From contig NZ_JASHKN010000002.1 in assembly GCF_030056735.1 (NCBI RefSeq), positions 682,001 to 746,000 of the forward strand: a stretch of 64,000 bases of DNA, in the 5' to 3' direction. Under the pieces are notes generated by a model, which saw nothing but the letters and a program-made list of their open reading frames with translations, was not told the DNA's origin and made no database searches. This stretch comes from Rhodococcus sp. IEGM 1409 (GTDB lineage Bacteria; Actinomycetota; Actinomycetes; Mycobacteriales; Mycobacteriaceae). Made by a program: the position numbers and the translations under genes. The stretch's first letter is position 1; every line of letters begins with the position of its first letter. Below are positions 8,773-16,254 of the stretch, piece after piece.

Positions 8773-9888
8773 ATGGACACACAAAAATCGACTGCTGGCA
8801 CCACGGCGGAACCTGCCTCCGAAAGCGCAGCGACCTCCCACAGCGCAGCGGCGAAAGCTGAAGAAACTTTGATCCACGTGCTGTGGATCAATGCCGGCCT
8901 CAGTTGCGACGGTGATTCGGTGGCGCTGACTGCCGCCACGCAACCCAGTATCGAGGAGATCGCGCTCGGTGCGTTGCCCGGCCTGCCTCAGGTAGCGGTT
9001 CATTGGCCGCTCATCGACTTCGAATGCGGACCGCAAGGTGGCGCTGACGATTTCCTGGAGTGGTTCTGGAAAGCCGACCGGGGAGAATTGGAGCCCTTTG
9101 TTCTTGTCGTCGAAGGATCGATACCGAACGAGAAACTTCATGACGAAGGGTACTGGTGTGGCTTCGGGAACAATCGCGAAACCGGCCAACCGGTCACCAC
9201 GAGCGAATGGCTCGACAAACTGGCACCGAAAGCCACTGCGGTAGTTGCAGTCGGCACGTGCGCGACCTACGGCGGCATACATGCGATGGCCGGCAATCCG
9301 ACCGGTGCGATGGGCGTGCCGGACTATCTCGGGTGGACCTGGAAATCGAAGGCTGGCATCCCGATCGTGTGCGTTCCCGGGTGTCCCATTCAGCCGGACA
9401 ACCTCTCCGAGACCCTGACCTATCTTCTGTACATGGCCACTGACCAGGCGCCGATGATTCCCTTGGACGAATCCTTGCGCCCGCAATGGCTTTTCGGTGC
9501 CACCGTTCACGAGGGCTGTGACCGTGGCGGATACTACGAGCAGGGCGAGTTCGCGACGGAGTACGGGTCACCGAAGTGCATCGTCAAACTCGGGTGTTGG
9601 GGCCCGGTCGTGAAATGCAATGTCCCCAAACGCGGTTGGATCAACGGAGTCGGCGGGTGTCCCAACGTCGGCGGGATCTGCATCGGGTGCACGATGCCGG
9701 GATTCCCCGACAAGTTCATGCCGTTCATGGATGAACCACCCGGCGGCAAACTCTCCACCAAAGCGGTGGGAATGTACGGGTCCGTGATCCACAGTCTGCG
9801 CCGGATCACCGGTCACACGTTGGACAAGGAACCGCACTGGCGCGAGCGCGGGTCGAAGTTGCTCACCGGTGCAACGCGTACGTGGTGA
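8773..9888 (+). CDS. hhyS: [NiFe]-hydrogenase small subunit, group 1h
   Basis: 371 residues from the ATG at 8773, carrying the FeS clusters that move electrons from the active site. Proximal-cluster ligands are read as Cys45, Asp48 in SCDGDS, Cys163 in GTCAT and Cys204 in PGCP. The Asp in place of Cys is a hallmark of group 1h (actinobacterial) hydrogenases. Further cluster residues are His246, Cys249, Cys269, Cys275 and Cys296/303/306. There is no twin-arginine signal or C-terminal membrane helix; the Ala/Ser-rich first 30 residues are polar, so the enzyme should be cytoplasmic. An in-frame start at 8635 and a GTG at 8758 are possible, but no clear ribosome site decides. The large subunit follows after 54 nt. 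Confidence 0.93.
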   Translation: MDTQKSTAGTTAEPASESAATSHSAAAKAEETLIHVLWINAGLSCDGDSVALTAATQPSIEEIALGALPGLPQVAVHWPLIDFECGPQGGADDFLEWFWKADRGELEPFVLVVEGSIPNEKLHDEGYWCGFGNNRETGQPVTTSEWLDKLAPKATAVVAVGTCATYGGIHAMAGNPTGAMGVPDYLGWTWKSKAGIPIVCVPGCPIQPDNLSETLTYLLYMATDQAPMIPLDESLRPQWLFGATVHEGCDRGGYYEQGEFATEYGSPKCIVKLGCWGPVVKCNVPKRGWINGVGGCPNVGGICIGCTMPGFPDKFMPFMDEPPGGKLSTKAVGMYGSVIHSLRRITGHTLDKEPHWRERGSKLLTGATRTW

Positions 9889-9942
9889 CCGACCGGATAC
9901 ATTCAAATCAGTTCGTGAGCAAAGTCTCTGGGAGGCACTGCA

Positions 9943-11736
9943 ATGACGGCCATCGTTCCCGAACCCACCTCGACTGCGGACCGCGACGGTCTTGTCGAGA
10001 TGGCGTGGGACCCCATCACCCGAATCGTCGGTAGCCTGGGCATCTACACCAAGATCGACTTCGCCAATCGCGAAGTGGTGGAGTGCCACAGCACGTCGTC
10101 GATCTTTCGTGGGTATTCCCTGTTCATGAAGGGGAAGGACCCTCGCGACGCACATTTCATCACCAGCCGTATCTGCGGCATCTGCGGTGACAATCACGCC
10201 ACGTGCTCGTGCTACGCACAGAACATGGCGTACGGCGTCAAGCCGCCGCATCTGGGCGAGTGGATCGTCAACCTCGGCGAGGCCGCCGAGTACATGTTCG
10301 ACCACAACATCTTTCAAGAGAATCTGGTCGCGGTCGATTACTGCGAGAAGATGGTCTCCGAGACGAATCCCGGCGTGCTGGCGCAGGCGGAGAACACTCG
10401 CTGCCCGCACGAGGACCAGCATGGTTATCGCACGATCGCCGACATCATGCGGACTCTCAATCCCTTCACGGGCGAGTTCTATCGCGAAGCGCTGCAAGTC
10501 TCGCGTTCGACTCGTGAAATGTTCTGCCTGATGGAGGGTAGGCACGTCCACCCGTCGACGCTCTATCCCGGTGGCGTCGGCACGGTCGCGACGATCGAAC
10601 TGATGACGGACTACATGTCGCGGCTGATGCGGTACGTCGAATTCATGAAGAAGGTCGTGCCCATGCACGATGACCTGTTCGACTTCTTTTACGAGGCGCT
10701 ACCTGGTTACGAAAAGGTAGGCCTGCGGCGGACCTTGCTGGGTTGTTGGGGTTCGTTCCAAGACCCCGAGTACTGCAATTTCTCGTACAAGGACATGACC
10801 GACTGGGGCCGGAAGATGTTTGTCACTCCCGGTGTGGTCGTCGACGGAAAGTTGGTCACCACAGATCTGGTGGACATCAACCTCGGTATCCGAATCATGC
10901 TGGGTTCCTCGTATTACGAGGACTGGAGTGATCAGGAGATGTTCGTCAAAACCGATCCGCTGGGTAACCCGGTCGATCGCAGGCACCCCTGGAATCAACA
11001 CACCAACCCACACCCGCAGAAGCGGAACCTCGAGGACAAGTACAGCTGGGTCATGTCACCGCGATGGTTCGACGGAAAAGACAATCTCGCTCTGGACACC
11101 GGAGGGGGAGCATTGGCCCGTCTGTGGAGCACCGCTCTTGCCGGCCTGGTCGACATCGGATACCTCGAGTCGACCGGACACAGTGTGAAGATCAATCTTC
11201 CGAAAACAGCGTTGAAGGGTCCGGTCTCGCTGGAGTGGAAAATCCCAGAGCATGGCAGCAATACTCTCGAAAGAAACCGTGCGCGAACCTATTTCCAGGC
11301 TTATGCAGCGGCCGCCGCCCTTCATTTCGCCGAGAAGGCGCTTGTCGAGATCCGGGCCGGCCGCACCAAGACATGGGAGTCGTTCGAGGTCCCGGACGAG
11401 GGTATCGGCTGCGGATTCACCGAAGCCGTCCGCGGAGTTCTCTCACATCACATGGTGATTCGTGACGGAAAGATCGCGAACTATCACCCGTACCCACCGA
11501 CACCGTGGAATGCGAGCCCGCGCGACAGCTACGGGACCCCCGGTCCATACGAGGACGCCGTGCAGGGCCAGCCGATATTCGAGGAGAATGATCGAGACCA
11601 CTTCAAGGGCATCGACATCATGCGGACCGTGCGTAGTTTCGATCCCTGCCTGCCGTGCGGCGTTCACATGTACCTCGGCGGCGGCAAGACCCTGGAGAAG
11701 TTGCACTCGCCGACGCAGTCCGTGACCGGGGAGTGA
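9943..11736 (+). CDS. hhyL: [NiFe]-hydrogenase large subunit, group 1h
   Basis: 597-residue catalytic subunit holding the Ni-Fe(CN)2CO centre. The L1 motif RICGICGDNH gives Cys78 and Cys81, and the L2 motif DPCLPCGVH gives Cys569 and Cys572. Maturation should cleave after His575, removing the 22-residue tail that starts MYLGGG; the matching endopeptidase gene is at 15469. GGGAGG stands 7 nt before the ATG. Group 1h enzymes oxidise H2 at very low concentration in air-exposed soil actinobacteria, feeding electrons to respiration during starvation. This role is from knowledge of the family, not from the sequence. Confidence 0.95.
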   Translation: MTAIVPEPTSTADRDGLVEMAWDPITRIVGSLGIYTKIDFANREVVECHSTSSIFRGYSLFMKGKDPRDAHFITSRICGICGDNHATCSCYAQNMAYGVKPPHLGEWIVNLGEAAEYMFDHNIFQENLVAVDYCEKMVSETNPGVLAQAENTRCPHEDQHGYRTIADIMRTLNPFTGEFYREALQVSRSTREMFCLMEGRHVHPSTLYPGGVGTVATIELMTDYMSRLMRYVEFMKKVVPMHDDLFDFFYEALPGYEKVGLRRTLLGCWGSFQDPEYCNFSYKDMTDWGRKMFVTPGVVVDGKLVTTDLVDINLGIRIMLGSSYYEDWSDQEMFVKTDPLGNPVDRRHPWNQHTNPHPQKRNLEDKYSWVMSPRWFDGKDNLALDTGGGALARLWSTALAGLVDIGYLESTGHSVKINLPKTALKGPVSLEWKIPEHGSNTLERNRARTYFQAYAAAAALHFAEKALVEIRAGRTKTWESFEVPDEGIGCGFTEAVRGVLSHHMVIRDGKIANYHPYPPTPWNASPRDSYGTPGPYEDAVQGQPIFEENDRDHFKGIDIMRTVRSFDPCLPCGVHMYLGGGKTLEKLHSPTQSVTGE

Positions 11737-11739
11737 TCG

Positions 11740-12642
11740 ATGGAACAATCGGCCGACTACTGGCGCGGAGCAGGTGAGCGCATCGAGACGTTGTTGCAGG
11801 CCAATGCCGGTGCAGGACCGGTGGCCAGAGATCGCGCCGAGCAACTGGTGCGTGAGGTCGTGCAGTTGTACGGCGCAGCACTCGAACGCACCGTCGCGCT
11901 GGCGGACCCGGCCACGATGGATGCGATGGTTCGCGACGATCTGGTGTCCAGCCTGCTACTGGTGCACGGACTTCACCCGCACGACGTCGAGACCCGCGTA
12001 CGCACTGCGCTCGACAGCGTGCGTCCGTACCTCGGTTCGCACGGAGGTGACGTCGAACTGATCGAGGTGGCGGGCGGTGTGGTGCGACTACGGCTTCTCG
12101 GGAGCTGTAACAGCTGTCCTTCGTCCTCGGTCACCCTCGAAACCGCCGTCCAGGATGCGGTGCAGGCGGCGGCACCCGAGACCACCGGAATAGACGTCGA
12201 AACACCCGACCCTCACGAGGTGAAGTCGGGTGTGATCTCGGTCGAGTCCCTGTTCTCGCACGTACACGCCGGCGGGGGAGGTGCGCACTGGGTGGAGGTC
12301 CCCGAGTTTGCCGAAGTCGACGTGGGTGAGGTCGCGGGGTTCCGGGTCTCGGGCACCGATCTGCTGGTCTGTCGCTCCGGTGACGATCTGTACGCGTATC
12401 GCGACCATTGCCCAGTGTGTGAGCACTCGATGGCGGGGGCTGTGCTCGAACGCATGATGGGCCGACCTGCCCAAGACGCCGCCGTTCTGACCTGTCCGAC
12501 GTGCTCTGCCCACTTCAGTGTGTACGGAGCGGGAGCGCGGGTGGGCACCGGCTCCGAGCACCTGGCGCCTGTGCCGGTGCTGATTCGCGACGGAGTGCTC
12601 TCAGTCGCGCTTGCTGACGATTCAGTGATTCCGGTGACCTAG
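11740..12642 (+). CDS. NifU-domain / Rieske-type FeS fusion protein of the hydrogenase operon
   Basis: 300 residues, starting 4 nt after the large subunit gene. After a helical N-terminus, residues ~85-150 are a NifU C-terminal domain with GSCNSCPSS (Cys113, Cys116), a scaffold for FeS clusters. Residues ~183-290 are Rieske-like: Cys217-x-His219 and Cys245-x2-His248 fit a 2Fe-2S Rieske site. Each half carries an extra cysteine three residues earlier (CPVCEH and CPTCSAH, Cys214 and Cys242), which a plain Rieske site does not need. Similar NifU/Rieske proteins accompany mycobacterial uptake hydrogenases (I recall HucE/HhyE) and are thought to pass electrons towards the respiratory chain. Confidence 0.82.
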   Translation: MEQSADYWRGAGERIETLLQANAGAGPVARDRAEQLVREVVQLYGAALERTVALADPATMDAMVRDDLVSSLLLVHGLHPHDVETRVRTALDSVRPYLGSHGGDVELIEVAGGVVRLRLLGSCNSCPSSSVTLETAVQDAVQAAAPETTGIDVETPDPHEVKSGVISVESLFSHVHAGGGGAHWVEVPEFAEVDVGEVAGFRVSGTDLLVCRSGDDLYAYRDHCPVCEHSMAGAVLERMMGRPAQDAAVLTCPTCSAHFSVYGAGARVGTGSEHLAPVPVLIRDGVLSVALADDSVIPVT

Positions 12643-12661
12643 CCGTGAATGAAGTCCGGTC

Positions 12662-13282
12662 ATGAAAGTCACTGTGGGAGAAGTGCTCACACGAATCGCC
12701 TCGACGCGTGCCGTTCCGACCGGACCGCGGTGTGAGATGTGCGCGGCGGGCATAGGTGACGAACACCAACACGTCGTGGACGTACAGGTCCGGAGCCTGA
12801 TGTGCGTGTGCCGTCCCTGCTATCTACTCTTTGCGCCGGTCGACGCGGACCTTCGATACAAAGCGGTTCCCGATCGGTATCTCGAATTTCCGAACTTCGA
12901 CCTGGGACCTGGCCGGTGGGAGTCCCTGGAAATCCCCGTCGGCCTGGCATTCTTCTTTCGAAACTCACTCCTCGACAAGCACATAGTCTTCTACCCGGGG
13001 CCGGCCGGAGCTACCGAATCCGAGTTGCCCATCGACTCGTTCGAGACTGTGCTCGAGGAGAATCCGGGGCTCTCGCAGATGCGGGCCGACGTCGAAGCCT
13101 TGATAGTGTCCGTGCCCACGTCAGGACAATCGCCGAGATGCTTTGTTGTTCCCATCGACGCCTGTTACGAACTGGTGGGACGGTTGCGTACTGTGTGGCG
13201 CGGATTCGACGGTGGCCAGGATGCCGCACGCGCAGTGGACGAGTTCTTCGGGCGCGTCGAGGCGCGAAGCAGGTCGGCATGA
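12662..13282 (+). CDS. DUF5947-type protein of the hydrogenase operon
   Basis: 206 residues, cytoplasmic. The N-terminus has a zinc-ribbon-like set of cysteines: CEMC (24, 27) and CVCRPC (48, 50, 53), with histidines between them. The rest has no motif I recognise. The family (DUF5947 from memory) occurs beside group 1h hydrogenases. A metal- or FeS-binding maturation or electron-transfer role is an inference. It starts 19 nt after the NifU-Rieske gene, and its stop overlaps the next start as ATGA. Confidence 0.72.
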   Translation: MKVTVGEVLTRIASTRAVPTGPRCEMCAAGIGDEHQHVVDVQVRSLMCVCRPCYLLFAPVDADLRYKAVPDRYLEFPNFDLGPGRWESLEIPVGLAFFFRNSLLDKHIVFYPGPAGATESELPIDSFETVLEENPGLSQMRADVEALIVSVPTSGQSPRCFVVPIDACYELVGRLRTVWRGFDGGQDAARAVDEFFGRVEARSRSA

Positions 13283-13917
13283 CTGTTCTCGACTTCTCGG
13301 TCGACAACGTGGAGGTGGAACCGTACGCGGTTACGCCGAATCTGACGGTGAGATTGAGGATGTCGGAATCCACCGGCAAGACCGTCCGTGCGGTGGCTCT
13401 GCGCGCGCAGGTTCGAATCGAACCGCACCGCCGACCGTACTCCGACGCGGAAGGAGACGCCCTGCGCGATCTCTTCGGTCCGCGGGAGCGTTGGTCGAGT
13501 ACGCTGCGCACCTTCCTGTGGATGGAATGCTCCACGGTCGTTCAAGGATTCACCGGAACCACGGTCGCGGCCTTACCCATGGCGTGTACGTACGACTTCT
13601 CGGTGACGGCGTCGAAGTACATGCACGCACTCTGTGACGGAACGATTCCGATCGTGGTTCTACTGAGCGGCACGGTATTCACCGACGGACCGCGTGGTTT
13701 CTCGGTCCAGCAGATCCCGTGGGACAGATCTGCTGCCTACGAACTGCCGGTCGAAGTGTGGAAACAGCTGATGGCCACGCATTATCCGGCCTCTGGTTGG
13801 GTACGCCTCGACCATGAGACGATTGCCGATCTCGTGCGATTCAAGGCAGCGCACGGCCTCACGGACCTCGATTCAGCCATGCGGCAGTTGCTGACGGCGA
13901 GCCAGGTGCAGCGATGA
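13279..13917 (+). CDS. DUF6084-type protein of unknown function
   Basis: 212 residues from an ATG that overlaps the previous stop (ATGA), implying coupled translation. The sequence begins MTVLDFSVDNVEVEPYAV and looks like a beta-rich soluble protein, with no signal peptide, membrane segment or metal motif that I can see. It is known to me only as a family (DUF6084) that travels with actinobacterial hydrogenases. Function unknown. Confidence 0.7.
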   Translation: MTVLDFSVDNVEVEPYAVTPNLTVRLRMSESTGKTVRAVALRAQVRIEPHRRPYSDAEGDALRDLFGPRERWSSTLRTFLWMECSTVVQGFTGTTVAALPMACTYDFSVTASKYMHALCDGTIPIVVLLSGTVFTDGPRGFSVQQIPWDRSAAYELPVEVWKQLMATHYPASGWVRLDHETIADLVRFKAAHGLTDLDSAMRQLLTASQVQR

Positions 13918-15293
13918 CCCGAACTGAGATGGATCACGACGTTCGGGCCGTGGCCGACGCTGTCCTCTACGAGGGATATCTTCTCTATCCCTACCGGGCC
14001 GGCTCGGCGAAGAATCAATCCCGTTGGCAGTTCGGGGTTCTCGGACCGCCAGGCGCCGCCGAGGTCGGAGTCGGCGAGGAATCGTCGATGTCCGCGCAAT
14101 GTCTGCTCGGTGAAGCCGAGGGGAGCGGCCCTGATGTCGGCCCCGTCGAAGTGACTGCGACTGTGAGATTTCTGCACCACCAGTCACGGACGGTTGAACG
14201 ACTCGGCGCCGGCGGCGCGTGGATCCCGGTCGATCGGTTGGTAGTCGACGAGCGCGAGTCGATCTCGTGGGACGAAGCCACCGAATCCGAGATCGTCTTG
14301 GGTCCGTGGGGTATGGACGACCTCGACGCCGGCGTCGAAGAAACCTTCTGTGCGGCGGGAGTTGTCGACGGAGAGACTCTGTCGGATTCTCTCGGCAGGG
14401 TGGTCGGACGGATCGTTCGGACACGGCTACCAGTGAATGGCTTCTTGGCAGCGGGCGCCTCTGCAGGCGGCGCACGCACGGTGATTTCCGTGAAGATCGG
14501 GAACGCCACGAGCGTCGACGCAAAGGACAAGGGCACAGCCACGGCGCAATCGATGCTCGGCACTCACGTCATTTTGAACTGCACCGGCTCGAGGTTTCTG
14601 TCGTTGTTCGAAGAAGCAGATCATTCGGAGCCGCTGCGGCAAAATCGCTGTTATCCGGTGCTTGCGGGGACCGAGGACCCGAGTCGCCCCGGTACATCGC
14701 CCACCGTTCTGGTGTCACCGATCATCTTGTACGACTTTCCCGAGATTGCGCCGCAGAGCGAGGGATCTCTCTTCGACTCGACGGAGATCGACGAAATTCT
14801 CACCCTGAGAATCCTTGCCATGACCGACGAGGAAAAGGCGCGGGCGCGGGCAACCGACTCCAAAGCTGCCGACATCATCGACCGATGTGAGCGCTTGACG
14901 GACGACGATCTAGCCGGCCTGCACGGTGTGCTGCGAGATTCGCACGCCGGTTCTGATCTGATACCCGAGGTGCCTGACGGCATGGACTGGTGGACCCCGG
15001 AAGCCGACACCAGTGTTCAACCACGCACCGACGCCGTTCTGATCAACGGCGTCCGCGTCTCTGGTGGAAGTACAGTTCGCCTTCACCCCTCACGTCGCGC
15101 TGATGCTCAGGACTTGTTCTTCGACGGCCGGATCGCCCACGTCGCCACCATTCATGAAGACGTGGACGGCGACATTCATGTTGGGGTGACACTCTTGGAC
15201 GATCCGGCCGCCGATCTGCACAACTGGTACGGCCGCTACCTGTACTTCGCGCCGGACGAGATAGAGCCGATGCCGCGAGACAGCGCGAGTTGA
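13914..15293 (+). CDS. Unrecognised 459-residue hydrogenase-operon protein
   Basis: Starts in an ATGA overlap with the preceding gene. The protein opens with DAVLYEGYLLYPYRAGSAKN, contains a QSMLGTHVILNC stretch near the middle, an acidic helical segment, and near the C-terminus an LINGVRVSGGSTVRLHPS stretch followed by DAQDLFFDGRIAHVATIHED, which suggests a small beta-barrel. No cofactor motif, signal peptide or membrane span is visible. I do not recognise a named family with certainty. Its tight placement between the unknown proteins and the peptidase gene argues for a role in assembly or electron output of the hydrogenase. Confidence 0.75.
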   Translation: MTRTEMDHDVRAVADAVLYEGYLLYPYRAGSAKNQSRWQFGVLGPPGAAEVGVGEESSMSAQCLLGEAEGSGPDVGPVEVTATVRFLHHQSRTVERLGAGGAWIPVDRLVVDERESISWDEATESEIVLGPWGMDDLDAGVEETFCAAGVVDGETLSDSLGRVVGRIVRTRLPVNGFLAAGASAGGARTVISVKIGNATSVDAKDKGTATAQSMLGTHVILNCTGSRFLSLFEEADHSEPLRQNRCYPVLAGTEDPSRPGTSPTVLVSPIILYDFPEIAPQSEGSLFDSTEIDEILTLRILAMTDEEKARARATDSKAADIIDRCERLTDDDLAGLHGVLRDSHAGSDLIPEVPDGMDWWTPEADTSVQPRTDAVLINGVRVSGGSTVRLHPSRRADAQDLFFDGRIAHVATIHEDVDGDIHVGVTLLDDPAADLHNWYGRYLYFAPDEIEPMPRDSAS

Positions 15294-15342
15294 CGTACTT
15301 CACTGCTATCGGACTTCACAGCTATCGAGAGGAGTACTCGCC

Positions 15343-15462
15343 ATGAGGAACATGGGATTGCTGTCGACGGCACTTCTCGGCGCCACCGCGATCGCAGCCG
15401 CGGTCGTTCTGGTGGTGTCGATGCCGGACATTCAGCGTTATCTGCGAATGCGAAAGATGTAA
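15343..15462 (+). CDS. 39-residue single-pass membrane peptide (DUF6893-like)
   Basis: ATG at 15343 is preceded by GAGAGGAG (15327-15334) and the frame ends at TAA 15460-15462. The product starts MRNMGLLSTALLGATAIAAA, has one hydrophobic segment (about residues 5-27) and a basic end RYLRMRKM. It is too short for most automatic gene calls. It lies between the unrecognised protein and the hydrogenase endopeptidase, so it is inside the operon. I recall a family of such peptides (DUF6893) next to these hydrogenases. It could tether the otherwise soluble enzyme or its Rieske partner to the membrane; that is an inference. Confidence 0.75.
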   Translation: MRNMGLLSTALLGATAIAAAVVLVVSMPDIQRYLRMRKM

Positions 15463-15468
15463 AGCGCT

Positions 15469-15963
15469 GTGCGCGTGCTGATTGCAGGTGTCGGAAACAT
15501 ATTTCTCGAAGACGACGGATTCGGCCCCGAAGTTGTTCGGGCGTTGCAGCATGAGAATCTTCCGTCGGGAGCTCGCCTGGTCGACTACGGGATTCGGGGC
15601 GTGCATTTGGCATACGACTTGTTGGAGTCCTGGGACGCGCTGGTGCTGATCGATGCCTTACCGGTGACCGGAGTCCCGGGTAAGCTCGCGATCATCGAAG
15701 TGGACCCCGAAAGTGAAGGCCCGCGAGGAGGTTTCGATGCGCACTCGATGCATCCGAGTTCGGTGTTTGCAAGCCTGCAAGCCCTCGGCGGAACACTTCC
15801 ACGGACGTTCGTGGTGGGGGCACACGCGAAATCGATTGGCGACGGAATCGGATTGAGTGCAGAGATGCGTGATTCGGTCGGGCAAGCCGCCTCTGCGGTG
15901 ATGGCACTCGTCAGGTCGATCGACGTGGATTGCGATGCCACCACATTGAGGCCGGAGGTGTGA
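15469..15963 (+). CDS. Hydrogenase large-subunit maturation endopeptidase
   Basis: 164 residues of the HupD/HyaD-type family, from a GTG start giving MRVLIAGVGN. The GN-x4-DDGFG motif (residues 9-19) carries acidic nickel-sensing residues. HAKSIGDGIG occurs further on. The peptidase checks nickel insertion and then removes the C-terminal tail of the large subunit, here the 22 residues after His575 of the protein encoded at 9943. It lies 6 nt after the membrane peptide gene and 3 nt before hypC. Confidence 0.9.
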   Translation: MRVLIAGVGNIFLEDDGFGPEVVRALQHENLPSGARLVDYGIRGVHLAYDLLESWDALVLIDALPVTGVPGKLAIIEVDPESEGPRGGFDAHSMHPSSVFASLQALGGTLPRTFVVGAHAKSIGDGIGLSAEMRDSVGQAASAVMALVRSIDVDCDATTLRPEV

Positions 15964-15966
15964 GTC

Positions 15967-16254
15967 ATGTGTCTGGGGATTCCAGGACGGGTACGCGAAC
16001 TACTGCACGGATACGGCGGTCAACTCGCCCTCGTCGACGTGGAAGGTGCACCACGCAAGGTCAACATCGGAATGCTCGACGAAGGCACCGTCACCGCAGG
16101 TGACTGGGTGGTGATCCACATGGGCTTCGCAGTCGAGAAGGTCGACGAGCAGGGAGCGCGCCAAGCCCGGGCCGGCCTCGAATTGATGGGCCGTGGTGGT
16201 CATGACGGTGCGATCGACGACTCCGATACCCATACGGGTGAGGTCGGGACATGA
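15967..16254 (+). CDS. hypC: Hydrogenase maturation chaperone HypC (copy 1)
   Basis: 95 residues beginning MCLGIPG, the conserved start in which Cys2 is essential for binding the large-subunit precursor and HypD. HypC carries the Fe(CN)2CO unit to the apo-enzyme. VHIGFA-like VIHMGFAVEKVDE is present. The C-terminal ~20 residues are Asp/Gly/His-rich and longer than in the second copy at 18556. It overlaps hypF by ATGA. Confidence 0.93.
   Translation: MCLGIPGRVRELLHGYGGQLALVDVEGAPRKVNIGMLDEGTVTAGDWVVIHMGFAVEKVDEQGARQARAGLELMGRGGHDGAIDDSDTHTGEVGT

Noticed and set aside
12802..13278. Upstream extension of the DUF6084 frame
   Set aside because: Overlaps the whole DUF5947 gene in another frame; the ATGA overlap at 13279 is the natural start.
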